Source: Epilithonimonas hispanica
GTDB taxonomy: Bacteria; Bacteroidota; Bacteroidia; Flavobacteriales; Weeksellaceae
Assembly: GCF_003385395.1 (NCBI RefSeq)
Contig: NZ_QNUG01000014.1
Location: 35,952 to 99,951, forward strand
Reading direction: 5' to 3'
DNA length: 64,000 nucleotides
Shown: piece after piece, positions 17,523 through 25,569 of the stretch
How the letters are laid out: each line of letters starts with the position of its first letter
Position numbering within the stretch: position 1 is the first letter of the stretch
Notes under the pieces: model-generated
What the model saw: only the letters and a program-made list of their open reading frames with translations
What the model was told of the DNA's origin: nothing
Database searches by the model: none
Made by a program: the position numbers and the translations under genes

Positions 17523-17597
17523 TTTTTAACGCAAAGTCCGCAAAGTTTTATTTTACCATTATTATGCTTTTAAGTTCGCAAAGGCGTTTCACTCAGC
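17523..17597. repeat. 75-bp repeat, copy A, between ftsQ and ftsA
   Basis: This 75-bp unit begins TTTTTAACGCAAAG and ends with a 20-mer (17578-17597) identical to the reverse complement of 19106-19125. It begins with 9-nt words AACGCAAAG and TCCGCAAAG. It has the same length as copy B at 18628-18702. Confidence 0.8.
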
Positions 17598-17628
17598 TAA
17601 GACTTTATTTATCTAATTTATTCTACTA

Positions 17629-18618
17629 CTACTTTTGCTTTTTTTTTTTGTCAGAAGACGATTTGGAAGAGGTTTCCTTTTTCTTATCCAAAGATTTTTT
17701 AGGTTCAGATTTCTTCTCTACTTTTTTAGGTTTTGAAGATTCTTTTTTGAATTCTGATTTTTTAGGTTCAGCTTTTTTTATTTCTTTTTTCGGCTCAGCT
17801 TTGGGTTCCGATTTTTTCTCTTCCGTCTTGTGACTTTCTACTTCTGACTTTATTTCAATTTTTGGTGCATTTCTCAGAATACTGTCATTTTCTTTGAAAT
17901 AAGGATTCAGTGTGGTTACAATCTGATTGTTATATTTAACCGAAATCTTTTTATACTTATTCGGATTCTGATAAACCAGATATTTCTCTACAAAAGTTTT
18001 AAATCCTTTAACCTTAAAATCAATATTTTCTAAATCTCCAATCTCGACTTTGTAATTCCCGTCACTCGTCAAAAGATTGTAACTGTCTTTTTCTTTTTTG
18101 ATTCCGATGAAATATTTTTTACTGAAATCATCTTTGTCAATTTTTTCCACCAATTGTCCCAGTTCCTGATATTCCGAAGCATCAACATCGCCCATCACCA
18201 GCATACACGGATAAGAAAAGTTTCTCGAAATCGGGAATTCTACACCTTTTTCATCGACATAAAAATCCTTTCCATTTTTGCTTAATCTGAAAACCGGAAC
18301 ACGTTGTTTGATATCAACATTCAGGTTTCCGTTCAGATTCATATAAACATTTGCACTGTCAACGAATGGATTTTCATTAATTTTTTTCTCCAGTTCCGGA
18401 ATCTTCACATCTCCAATTTTTCTTGTCGGATTATACTGCTTCACCAAATCTTTGATGTCCTTCTCATCAATGAAATAAACCGGCGTTTTGCTTTGGTTCA
18501 TATTGATAGAAACGTTCTCCATTTTAGCGTTGTTGAAACGCTTCAACGAGAAACTGAGCAGAAATCCAAAAAGGATAACTGTTACAAGTATCTTCAATAT
18601 TCTCCACTTGTTTTTCAT
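17629..18618 (-). CDS. ftsQ: Cell division protein FtsQ
   Basis: A 329-residue single-pass division protein that links early and late divisome parts. A short basic N-terminus precedes a membrane helix at about 9-25. A POTRA-like region follows (YFIDEKDIKDLV and FVDSANVYMNLNGNLNVDIKQR, about 45-110) and then the beta domain to about 250. The last 75-80 residues are an unusual Lys/Glu/Ser/Pro-rich tail with repeated KSEPK and KKSE words, absent from E. coli FtsQ. Identification rests on topology and its place before ftsA. Confidence 0.9.
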   Translation of the reverse strand: MKNKWRILKILVTVILFGFLLSFSLKRFNNAKMENVSINMNQSKTPVYFIDEKDIKDLVKQYNPTRKIGDVKIPELEKKINENPFVDSANVYMNLNGNLNVDIKQRVPVFRLSKNGKDFYVDEKGVEFPISRNFSYPCMLVMGDVDASEYQELGQLVEKIDKDDFSKKYFIGIKKEKDSYNLLTSDGNYKVEIGDLENIDFKVKGFKTFVEKYLVYQNPNKYKKISVKYNNQIVTTLNPYFKENDSILRNAPKIEIKSEVESHKTEEKKSEPKAEPKKEIKKAEPKKSEFKKESSKPKKVEKKSEPKKSLDKKKETSSKSSSDKKKKQK

Positions 18619-18627
18619 TCTTCTTTA

Positions 18628-18702
18628 TTTTTAACGCAACGAGCGCTAAGTCTTTTTACATTAATGCTGATTATTTTCGTTCGCAAGGGCGCTTTGCTCA
18701 GC
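18628..18702. repeat. 75-bp repeat, copy B, left flank of the GxxExxY gene
   Basis: Same length and ends as copy A: it begins TTTTTAACGCAA and ends GCAAGGGCGCTTTGCTCAGC. It stops 6 nt before the GxxExxY stop codon. It is inverted relative to copy C on the other side of the gene. Confidence 0.75.
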
Positions 18703-18708
18703 AATTGT

Positions 18709-19086
18709 TTATAATTTGTTTACTACTCTTTTTACTCCATTTTTGAATAACATTGAATGAAAATTTAAAATCATTCCCAACTTCATTTCTGTTAATCTTA
18801 AATAATTTAAAAGCTGGAAAAAATGATAATCATTAATTTCTGGAACTGCTTTTATTTCTATAATCAATTTGTTTTCAATCAATAAATCGACTCTAAATGC
18901 TTTTTGAATAATCAAATTTTCATATTCAACCTTAATATCTTTTTGTCTTTCAACAATCAATCCTCTTTCTTTCAGTTCATAAGCCAGACACTCTTCATAG
19001 ACATTTTCATAAAGACCAACTCCAAGTTTGCGATGAATTTTCATTCCTGCATCAAACACAATACTTGAAATTTCGTTTTCATTCAT
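18709..19086 (-). CDS. GxxExxY protein (PD-(D/E)XK nuclease-like)
   Basis: A 125-residue protein of the GxxExxY family (Pfam PDDEXK_3). The name motif appears as GLYENVY at about residues 24-30. A nuclease-like core follows as FRVDLLIENKLIIEIKAV, carrying the D and E-x-K positions of PD-(D/E)XK enzymes. No activity has been shown for the family to my knowledge. It interrupts the otherwise standard murC-ftsQ junction, and related inverted repeats of 75-77 bp lie within 20 nt of each end. This suggests it arrived as a small element. It would be transcribed with the dcw operon. Confidence 0.88.
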   Translation of the reverse strand: MNENEISSIVFDAGMKIHRKLGVGLYENVYEECLAYELKERGLIVERQKDIKVEYENLIIQKAFRVDLLIENKLIIEIKAVPEINDYHFFQLLNYLRLTEMKLGMILNFHSMLFKNGVKRVVNKL

Positions 19087-19105
19087 TTATTTTCAATTTT
19101 CATTT

Positions 19106-19182
19106 GCTGAGTGAAACGCCTTTGCTTCTAAGAATTGTTTTCAATATTTATAAAAATTTCCTTGCGAACCTTGCGTTTAAAA
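19106..19182. repeat. About 77-bp repeat, copy C, right flank of the GxxExxY gene
   Basis: This is the reverse complement of the copy A/B type. Its inner end (19106-19125) matches the end of copy A exactly over 20 nt, and its outer end carries the TTGCGTTTAA complement of the other end. It runs up to the murC stop codon. Confidence 0.75.
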
Positions 19183-20541
19183 TCAAACATTCGCAAGCCA
19201 TTCCATAATCGGGTCATAAAGTGTATCAATATTTCCCGCTCCGACTGTCAATAAAATATCAAAGTCTTTTTCTTTTATTTTTTCAAAAGTCTCCTGCAAT
19301 GCACAGACTTCTTTGTTTTCTGTTTCAATTTTTTCTGCTAACCAGCTCGAAGTAATTCCTTCAAAGTTCTCCTGAAGTTCTCTCGCAGGATAAATATCTA
19401 ACAATAACAAATCATCTCCTTTTTCCAGACTTCTTGCAAAATCTTCAGCAAAATCTCTCGTTCTGCTAAAAAGATGAGGCTGGAAAACCACCAGCAATTT
19501 CTTGGTTGGATAAAAAGTTTTTATCGAACCAATGACTGCATTCAGCTCTGTCGGATGATGCGCATAATCATCGATATAGATTTTTCCGTTATCGAAAATA
19601 TGTTTCGTATATCTTCTTTTGATGCCTTTAAAACTTGTAATTGCTTTTTTCAAAGTGTCGAAATCAACACCCAAATTGCTCAGAATTGCCAATGCAACTG
19701 TCGCATTCTCAACATTATGAATTCCCGGAATTTCCCAGACAAAGTCTTCAATCTCCTGCGTGGGCGTATGAAAATCGAAATAGATTTTATCGTGGTCCAT
19801 TCTCAAATTATCAGAGTAATAGTCCGCTTCTTCATTCACTGCATAAGTCAAATGTTCTCTTCCAATCGCGATTCCTTTTCTGACAAACAGTTGATTGTCA
19901 TTCGGAACCAAAGCTGCAAACTGACGGAATCCTTCTTCAATATGAAGTCTATCTCCGTAAATATCCAAATGATCTGCATCAATTGATGTTACAACTGCCC
20001 AATCTGGAGAAAGATTAAGAAAACTTCTATCGTATTCATCGGCTTCAACTACAGAAAACTGATTTCCATTGTAATCGAAATTTGATTTGAAATTTTCCGA
20101 AATTCCACCTAAAAATGCTGATGACGGAAGATTCGCTTCTTTGCACAGATGTGCAATTAAAGTAGAAGTTGTTGTTTTTCCGTGCGTTCCCGCAATGGCG
20201 ATACAATCTGTATTTTCTGTGATTAATCCAAGAACTTTCGCTCTCTTCAAAATTTCAAAGCTTTCACTTGCGAAATAATCCAGAATTCCCAATTTCTTAA
20301 TTGCCGGTGTGTAAATCACAAGCGTTTCTTCTTTGTCGAACGCCATAATTTTTTCATCAATCACATCTTCAAAAGAAATATCAATGCCTTCAAAACCAAG
20401 CTGAGCTGTCAGTTTTGTTGGCGTTTTATCATAACCCAAAACATTTTTGCCGTTAGCGTGAAAATATCTCGCCAGCGCACTCATCCCAATCCCACCGATT
20501 CCGATGAAATAGAAGTTTTGATATTTATTTAAGATGCTCAT
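19183..20541 (-). CDS. murC: UDP-N-acetylmuramate-L-alanine ligase
   Basis: A 452-residue Mur ligase that adds L-alanine to UDP-MurNAc with ATP in the cytoplasm. The N-terminal Rossmann-like motif is FIGIGGIGMSALARY near 12-26. The ATP loop AGTHGKTTTSTLIAHL lies near 116-131, followed by the central EADEYDRSF segment and the DDYAHHPTE motif of MurC near 320. The C-terminus is truncated neither by the repeat nor by the inserted gene downstream. It lies after murG in the cluster. Confidence 0.96.
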   Translation of the reverse strand: MSILNKYQNFYFIGIGGIGMSALARYFHANGKNVLGYDKTPTKLTAQLGFEGIDISFEDVIDEKIMAFDKEETLVIYTPAIKKLGILDYFASESFEILKRAKVLGLITENTDCIAIAGTHGKTTTSTLIAHLCKEANLPSSAFLGGISENFKSNFDYNGNQFSVVEADEYDRSFLNLSPDWAVVTSIDADHLDIYGDRLHIEEGFRQFAALVPNDNQLFVRKGIAIGREHLTYAVNEEADYYSDNLRMDHDKIYFDFHTPTQEIEDFVWEIPGIHNVENATVALAILSNLGVDFDTLKKAITSFKGIKRRYTKHIFDNGKIYIDDYAHHPTELNAVIGSIKTFYPTKKLLVVFQPHLFSRTRDFAEDFARSLEKGDDLLLLDIYPARELQENFEGITSSWLAEKIETENKEVCALQETFEKIKEKDFDILLTVGAGNIDTLYDPIMEWLANV

Positions 20542-20558
20542 TTTTCTTTATTGTATTA

Positions 20559-20614
20559 ATGTAAAAAGTATGATGTACAATGTACTTTCTACAGTTTACT
20601 TTGTACAGTTTTAA
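20559..20614. repeat. Heptad word array at the murG-murC junction, overlapping the murG end
   Basis: Eight 7-nt words are in phase: ATGTAAA, AAGTATG, ATGTACA, ATGTACT, then TTCTACA, GTTTACT, TTGTACA, GTTTTAA. The right half lies inside the murG gene, so the last residues of MurG (TVQSKL) are encoded by the array. Confidence 0.7.
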
Positions 20615-21701
20615 TTATCTCATCCACAATCCCTTCTGCTGCTTTTGGTTTTGCAAAAAACTCCAGATTATTTGACATTTCTTTTCTAAGATTTTCGTTC
20701 TCACAGATTTCTGAAAGTGTGTTCCAGAATTCGTCTTTCATCTCCGAATCCTTGACCATTTTAGCCGCATTTTTATCAACCAAAGTCAATGCATTTTTGG
20801 TTTGATGGTCTTCCGCCGCAAATGGAAATGGAACCAGTAAAACCGGTTTTTTAGCAACCGCTAATTCGGAAATTGCAATCGCACCAGCTCTGGAAACAAT
20901 CACATCCGCTGCTGAATAAGCTAAAGCCATATCAGATATAAATTCCTTAATCTGGATTTGGTTGTTGGTTGTCAGTTGCTGGTTGTCAGAAATTTCTTTA
21001 AAATCTGTTTTCCCGGTCTGCCAGATTAACTGATAATCTTTTTCTTTTAGTTTATCAAAATTATCTTTCCAGCCGTTGTTCAATGTTCTGGAACCGAGTG
21101 AACCTCCAACTGAAAGAATCGTTAAATTATTTTTATCTAAGCCTAATTTTTCTTTAGCTAAATCTTTATCAATCAAATCCGTAATAATATTCTGACGAAT
21201 TGGATTTCCTAAGAAATAAGTTTTCGTTCCGTGGAAAAATTTCTCCATATCCGGATATGCTGTGAAAACTGCTTTTGCTTTTTTAGCATTGAAAACATTC
21301 GTCTTTCCCGGCAAAGAATTCTGCTCTTGAATAAAAGTCGGAATTCCCATTTTCGCAGCAATATATAAAGCCGGACCGCTCGCAAAACCACCGGTTCCAA
21401 CCGCAAAATCCGGTTTGAAATCTTTGATGATTTTTTTAGCTTTCATCAAGCTGGAAATAATTTTAAATGGAAGTCCGATATTTTTCAAAAGATTACCTCT
21501 GTCAAATCCTGCGATATTCAATCCTTCGATTTTGAATCCGGATTGAGGAACCTTCTCCATTTCCATTTTTCCGTTAGCACCAATGAACAAAAACTCTGCA
21601 CCGGGAAATCTTTTCTGGATTTCCTGAGCAATCGCAACTGCAGGAAAGATGTGTCCTCCAGTCCCGCCGCCACTCATTAATATTTTTAGTTTTTTGCTCA
21701 T
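20589..21701 (-). CDS. murG: UDP-GlcNAc:undecaprenyl-PP-MurNAc-pentapeptide GlcNAc transferase
   Basis: A 370-residue GT28 glycosyltransferase that converts lipid I to lipid II on the inner membrane surface. The glycine-rich motif GGGTGGHIFPAVAIA lies at 10-24, the second one as SVGGSLGSRTLN near 193, and the donor-binding VSRAGAIAISE motif near 268. Length is as expected. Its start codon directly follows ftsW (the ftsW stop and murG start are contiguous), so the two are translationally linked. Its last codons are formed by a heptad repeat array. Confidence 0.96.
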   Translation of the reverse strand: MSKKLKILMSGGGTGGHIFPAVAIAQEIQKRFPGAEFLFIGANGKMEMEKVPQSGFKIEGLNIAGFDRGNLLKNIGLPFKIISSLMKAKKIIKDFKPDFAVGTGGFASGPALYIAAKMGIPTFIQEQNSLPGKTNVFNAKKAKAVFTAYPDMEKFFHGTKTYFLGNPIRQNIITDLIDKDLAKEKLGLDKNNLTILSVGGSLGSRTLNNGWKDNFDKLKEKDYQLIWQTGKTDFKEISDNQQLTTNNQIQIKEFISDMALAYSAADVIVSRAGAIAISELAVAKKPVLLVPFPFAAEDHQTKNALTLVDKNAAKMVKDSEMKDEFWNTLSEICENENLRKEMSNNLEFFAKPKAAEGIVDEIIKTVQSKL

Positions 21702-22937
21702 TTACGCAATATCATTTATTTCTTCAATACTTTGTCTTTTGCCCAAACCTTCTTCATCAAACACCTGAATTCTGGAACTTACATTCAGAATAATTCCTAA
21801 CTGAATGTACGTCACCAACATCGATGTTCCTCCATAACTTATCAATGGTAATGGCTGTCCTGTAACAGGAATCAGATTCACAGCAACGGCAATATTCACT
21901 GATAACTGAATGAATATCATTAATCCAATTGCAAGCACCAGCAACGACCCAAAAAATGCGGGCATTTTACTGGCTATCATTACAATCCGGATAATCATTA
22001 TCATATAAAGGCTAATCAAAACAAACGCTCCAATCCAGCCATATTCTTCCACAATAATTGCGAAAATAAAATCCGAAACCGATTGTGGTAATGTCTGCTT
22101 CAATGCGCTTTTCCCCGGTCCGATTCCATTGAATCCACCGTGAACAATGGCGGCTTTCGCCTGCATTACCTGATAGTTTTTTGCCTTCAGACTTTCATCT
22201 TCGACATCGGCTGTTTTCTTCGAGTTTGAGAAGGTTTCTATACGGCTCATCCAGGTGTGAACACGGTTTCCTCCAAGCAAATTAGTATTCAATGCAATCA
22301 CTAAAAACATTACGATGAAAACCACCGAAAGTGAGATAAATCCCGCTACATATTGCCAAGCCAGCTGACCAATAATCAAGATGATAATTGAAACCATCAT
22401 AATCATCAAAGCGGTTGAACCATTGTCTTTTGCAACCAATCCGAAAACAATCAGAATTGGTCCGAATATGTAAATGATATTCTCCAGAGGAAGTCTTTCT
22501 CTTTTGATTTTCTTAGTTAAATATCTGCACAGATAAATAATCAACATCAAATAAGCGAATGATGATGGCTGAAAAGAAATCGGTGTTCCGGGAATCTTTA
22601 ACCAACGAGAAGCACTCGCGCCTTCAATTTTTTGACCTGTGAATGTTGTTATCAACAATAATCCAATGGTGAACAAAAGCAAAATGGAACTCAGTTTCCC
22701 GATGTATTCGTATTTAACAGTTCCTACAAAACGCATAATACCCAACCCTAAAAAAACGAAGAAAATATGCTTGATAACGTGACCGGTTGTAGTCCCATTA
22801 TTCACGATATATTCCAGATTCGAGCTTGCAGAATAAACCGGAAACACTGAAAGGAAGGATATCAAAATGATAACCGACCAAAGAACCTTGTCTCCTTTCA
22901 GCAATTCGAATTTGTTTTCTGTAGTTTGGTTTTCCAT
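21702..22937 (-). CDS. ftsW: SEDS glycosyltransferase FtsW
   Basis: A 411-residue polytopic protein of the SEDS family with about ten membrane helices. It polymerises septal glycan together with FtsI. Recognisable family segments are the KIPGTPISFQPSSFA loop, DNGSTALMIM near 180, GPGKSALKQTLPQSVSDFIFAIIVEEYG near 285-312, and the C-terminal GQPLPLISYGGTSML. It sits between murD and murG, which is the standard ftsW position and favours FtsW over RodA. Confidence 0.96.
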   Translation of the reverse strand: MENQTTENKFELLKGDKVLWSVIILISFLSVFPVYSASSNLEYIVNNGTTTGHVIKHIFFVFLGLGIMRFVGTVKYEYIGKLSSILLLFTIGLLLITTFTGQKIEGASASRWLKIPGTPISFQPSSFAYLMLIIYLCRYLTKKIKRERLPLENIIYIFGPILIVFGLVAKDNGSTALMIMMVSIIILIIGQLAWQYVAGFISLSVVFIVMFLVIALNTNLLGGNRVHTWMSRIETFSNSKKTADVEDESLKAKNYQVMQAKAAIVHGGFNGIGPGKSALKQTLPQSVSDFIFAIIVEEYGWIGAFVLISLYMIMIIRIVMIASKMPAFFGSLLVLAIGLMIFIQLSVNIAVAVNLIPVTGQPLPLISYGGTSMLVTYIQLGIILNVSSRIQVFDEEGLGKRQSIEEINDIA

Positions 22938-22961
22938 TTATTTTTAAATGAATTAATTTTC

Positions 22962-24305
22962 TTAATTCTTAATTGTCAATTCGTCTAAAACTTCTTTTTT
23001 GAATTGGTTCCCACGGTCTTCATAACCATTGAATAAATCAAAACTTGCACAACAAGGTGACAACAAAACAACGTCTCCTTTTTCTGCAATCGATTTAGAA
23101 ACTTCTACTGCTTTTTCCATACTGGAAGTATCATAAATCTGGGTTTTCTTATCTTTAAAGAAGTCAATAATCTTATGATTATCAACTCCTAAGCAAACAA
23201 TCGCTTTTACTTTTTTCTTAACTAATTCCTCGATTTCTGTATAATCGTTTCCTTTGTCTTTTCCACCAACAATCCAAACAACCGGTTGTTTCATACTTTC
23301 TAAAGCGAAATATGTCGCATTCACATTTGTAGCTTTGCTATCGTTGATGAATTTCACACCGTGGATTTCAGCCACAGGTTCCAATCTGTGTTCAACCGCT
23401 TGGAATGTCATTAATGAATGCCTAATACTTTCATTACTGATTTCCAATAACTTTCCGGCAATACTCGCGGCTAAGCTGTTCGCCACATTATGTTTTCCAA
23501 CCAATGATAATTCGTCAATATTCATCGTGAATCCTTCATTGATATTGACTACAAAATTCTCATCAATCGAGAAAGCTCCTTTTTCTAATTTTTCATCTAA
23601 TGAGAATGGAACTTTAGTTACTTTCAAATCTAATTTTTCAAGAATCGACTTGCTCATTTCGTCATCTTTGTTGTAGATGAAAAAATTGTTAGCATCCTGA
23701 TTTTCAGCAATTCTGAACTTTGCCAAAGCATATTCTTCATAATTGTAATTGTACTGGTCAAGATGGTCCTTGGATAAATTCAATAGCAATGAAATATATG
23801 GTCTAAAGTTCTGAATATTGTCCAACTGGAAACTACTCACCTCCAACACATAATAATCAAAATTTTCTTCCGCAACTTGTTTTGCAAAACTCTTTCCGAT
23901 GTTTCCGCCCAATCCGACATTGAAACCGTCTTCTTTCAAGATGTAATAAATCAAAGACGTTGTCGTCGTTTTTCCATTACTTCCTGTAATCGCAATAATT
24001 TTTGCATTGGTAAATTCCGAAGCAAATTCAATCTCAGAAGACAATCTGATTCCTCTTTCCTGAATCTTCTGAATCATTTCTGCTTTCTTCGGAATTCCTG
24101 GGCTTTTGATGACCCAATCAGCATTCAGAATTTTTTCTTCGGAATGTGTTCCGTCTTCATAGTCAATCCCAAGCTCGTCCAATTCTTTTTTGTAATTCTC
24201 ACGGATAGTTCCCATATCCGAAAGAAAGACATCAAAGCCTTTGGCTTTTGCCAGATACGCAGCACCAACGCCGCTTTCGCCTCCTCCAAGTATTACTACT
24301 CTCAT
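22962..24305 (-). CDS. murD: UDP-N-acetylmuramoylalanine-D-glutamate ligase
   Basis: A 447-residue Mur ligase that adds D-glutamate. The N-terminal nucleotide-binding segment is VILGGGESGVGAAYLA, the ATP loop ITGSNGKTTTTSLIYY near 108-123, and the central NLSKDHLDQY segment near 192. The C-terminal domain contains FINDSKATN and SPCCASFDLF, both typical of MurD. It is spaced 24 nt from ftsW and 16 nt from mraY on the same strand. Confidence 0.96.
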   Translation of the reverse strand: MRVVILGGGESGVGAAYLAKAKGFDVFLSDMGTIRENYKKELDELGIDYEDGTHSEEKILNADWVIKSPGIPKKAEMIQKIQERGIRLSSEIEFASEFTNAKIIAITGSNGKTTTTSLIYYILKEDGFNVGLGGNIGKSFAKQVAEENFDYYVLEVSSFQLDNIQNFRPYISLLLNLSKDHLDQYNYNYEEYALAKFRIAENQDANNFFIYNKDDEMSKSILEKLDLKVTKVPFSLDEKLEKGAFSIDENFVVNINEGFTMNIDELSLVGKHNVANSLAASIAGKLLEISNESIRHSLMTFQAVEHRLEPVAEIHGVKFINDSKATNVNATYFALESMKQPVVWIVGGKDKGNDYTEIEELVKKKVKAIVCLGVDNHKIIDFFKDKKTQIYDTSSMEKAVEVSKSIAEKGDVVLLSPCCASFDLFNGYEDRGNQFKKEVLDELTIKN

Positions 24306-24321
24306 TTGTGGTTATTAGTTT

Positions 24322-25563
24322 TTATCTAGTTTTTAAAGTGATTAAGCAAATAATCGCCAGCATTACACCAATAATTATCATTCGGTTCACAATTTTGCTC
24401 TCGTGAAATCCTTCTTTCTGATAATGATGATGCAGTGGAGACATTTTGAATAATCTATTGTTTTGAGCATATTCCAGCCCGTATTTTTTCTTTCTGTATT
24501 TGAAAACCATCACCTGCAAAATCACGGAAAGATTTTCTATGAGGAACACACCGCAAAGAACAGGAATCAATAATTCTTTTCTGAGAATAATGGCCAAAAC
24601 GGCAATTACACCACCCAACATCAAACTTCCTGTATCGCCCATAAAAATCTGCGCTGGATAAGTGTTGTACCAGAAAAATCCTATTACCGCTCCAACCAAT
24701 GCAAGCGCAAAAATCGTCGTCTCGCCCATATGCGGAAGAAACATAATATTCAGATAGTCTGCGAAAATCATATTTCCGGAAACGTAAGCAAAAAATGCTA
24801 AAGTCAATAGAATCACTGTACTTGTCCCTGCAGCTAATCCATCAATTCCATCCGTGATATTTGCACCGTTGGAAACTGCTGTTACAATGAAAATTACAAT
24901 CGGGATGAAAACAATCCAAGCCCATTCGTGCGCTTTTGCATCATCCATCCAGAATAAAATTCCACTATAATCGAACTCATTATTTTTAGTAAATGGAACT
25001 GTAGAAACCGGAATTTTCTCATCAGGCATAAAGTTCTGTTCTACATTATTTCTATTGATAACCGTTGCATCGGCATACTTTCTTTTAACCTCAACATCAG
25101 GGTGAAAATACATTGTAACTCCGACAATTAAGCCTAAACCAACTTGTCCGATTACTTTGAATTTCCCACTTAATCCGTCTTTATTTTTCTTAACTTTTTT
25201 GAGATAATCGTCCAGAAAACCGATGGCTCCCATCCACAAAACCGAAATGATCAAAAGAACAATGTAAACATTTGTGATTCTGGTAAACAACAAAACCGGA
25301 ATGATAGTAGCCAAAATGATAATCAAACCACCCATTGTCGGTGTTCCTTCCTTTTGTTTTTGGCCATCCAATCCAAGGTCACGAACCAATTCTCCCATCT
25401 GCTTTTTTCTCAGGAAATTGATGATCCTTTTTCCGTAAGCCATCGCAATAATCAGCGAAAACAAAACTGCCATCGCTGCGCGGAACGAAATGTATTTGAA
25501 CAAGTTCATTCCCGGAACGTGGATTCCGTGAGCGGTTAAATATTCATATAGATAATATAGCAT
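24322..25563 (-). CDS. mraY: Phospho-N-acetylmuramoyl-pentapeptide transferase
   Basis: A 413-residue polytopic transferase that makes lipid I from UDP-MurNAc-pentapeptide and undecaprenyl phosphate. The catalytic aspartates lie in FLDDYLKK near 115-122 and [12 protein letters not shown] near 233. The [17 protein letters not shown] motif is near the C-terminus. It is about 50 residues longer than E. coli MraY, and most of the excess is a soluble insertion at about 155-215. I recall long MraY forms in other Bacteroidetes. Confidence 0.96.
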   Translation of the reverse strand: MLYYLYEYLTAHGIHVPGMNLFKYISFRAAMAVLFSLIIAMAYGKRIINFLRKKQMGELVRDLGLDGQKQKEGTPTMGGLIIILATIIPVLLFTRITNVYIVLLIISVLWMGAIGFLDDYLKKVKKNKDGLSGKFKVIGQVGLGLIVGVTMYFHPDVEVKRKYADATVINRNNVEQNFMPDEKIPVSTVPFTKNNEFDYSGILFWMDDAKAHEWAWIVFIPIVIFIVTAVSNGANITDGIDGLAAGTSTVILLTLAFFAYVSGNMIFADYLNIMFLPHMGETTIFALALVGAVIGFFWYNTYPAQIFMGDTGSLMLGGVIAVLAIILRKELLIPVLCGVFLIENLSVILQVMVFKYRKKKYGLEYAQNNRLFKMSPLHHHYQKEGFHESKIVNRMIIIGVMLAIICLITLKTR

Positions 25564-25569
25564 ATTTGT

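Noticed and set aside
19474..19986. 170-codon open frame opposite murC
   Set aside because: It lies entirely over conserved murC motifs and has no independent support.
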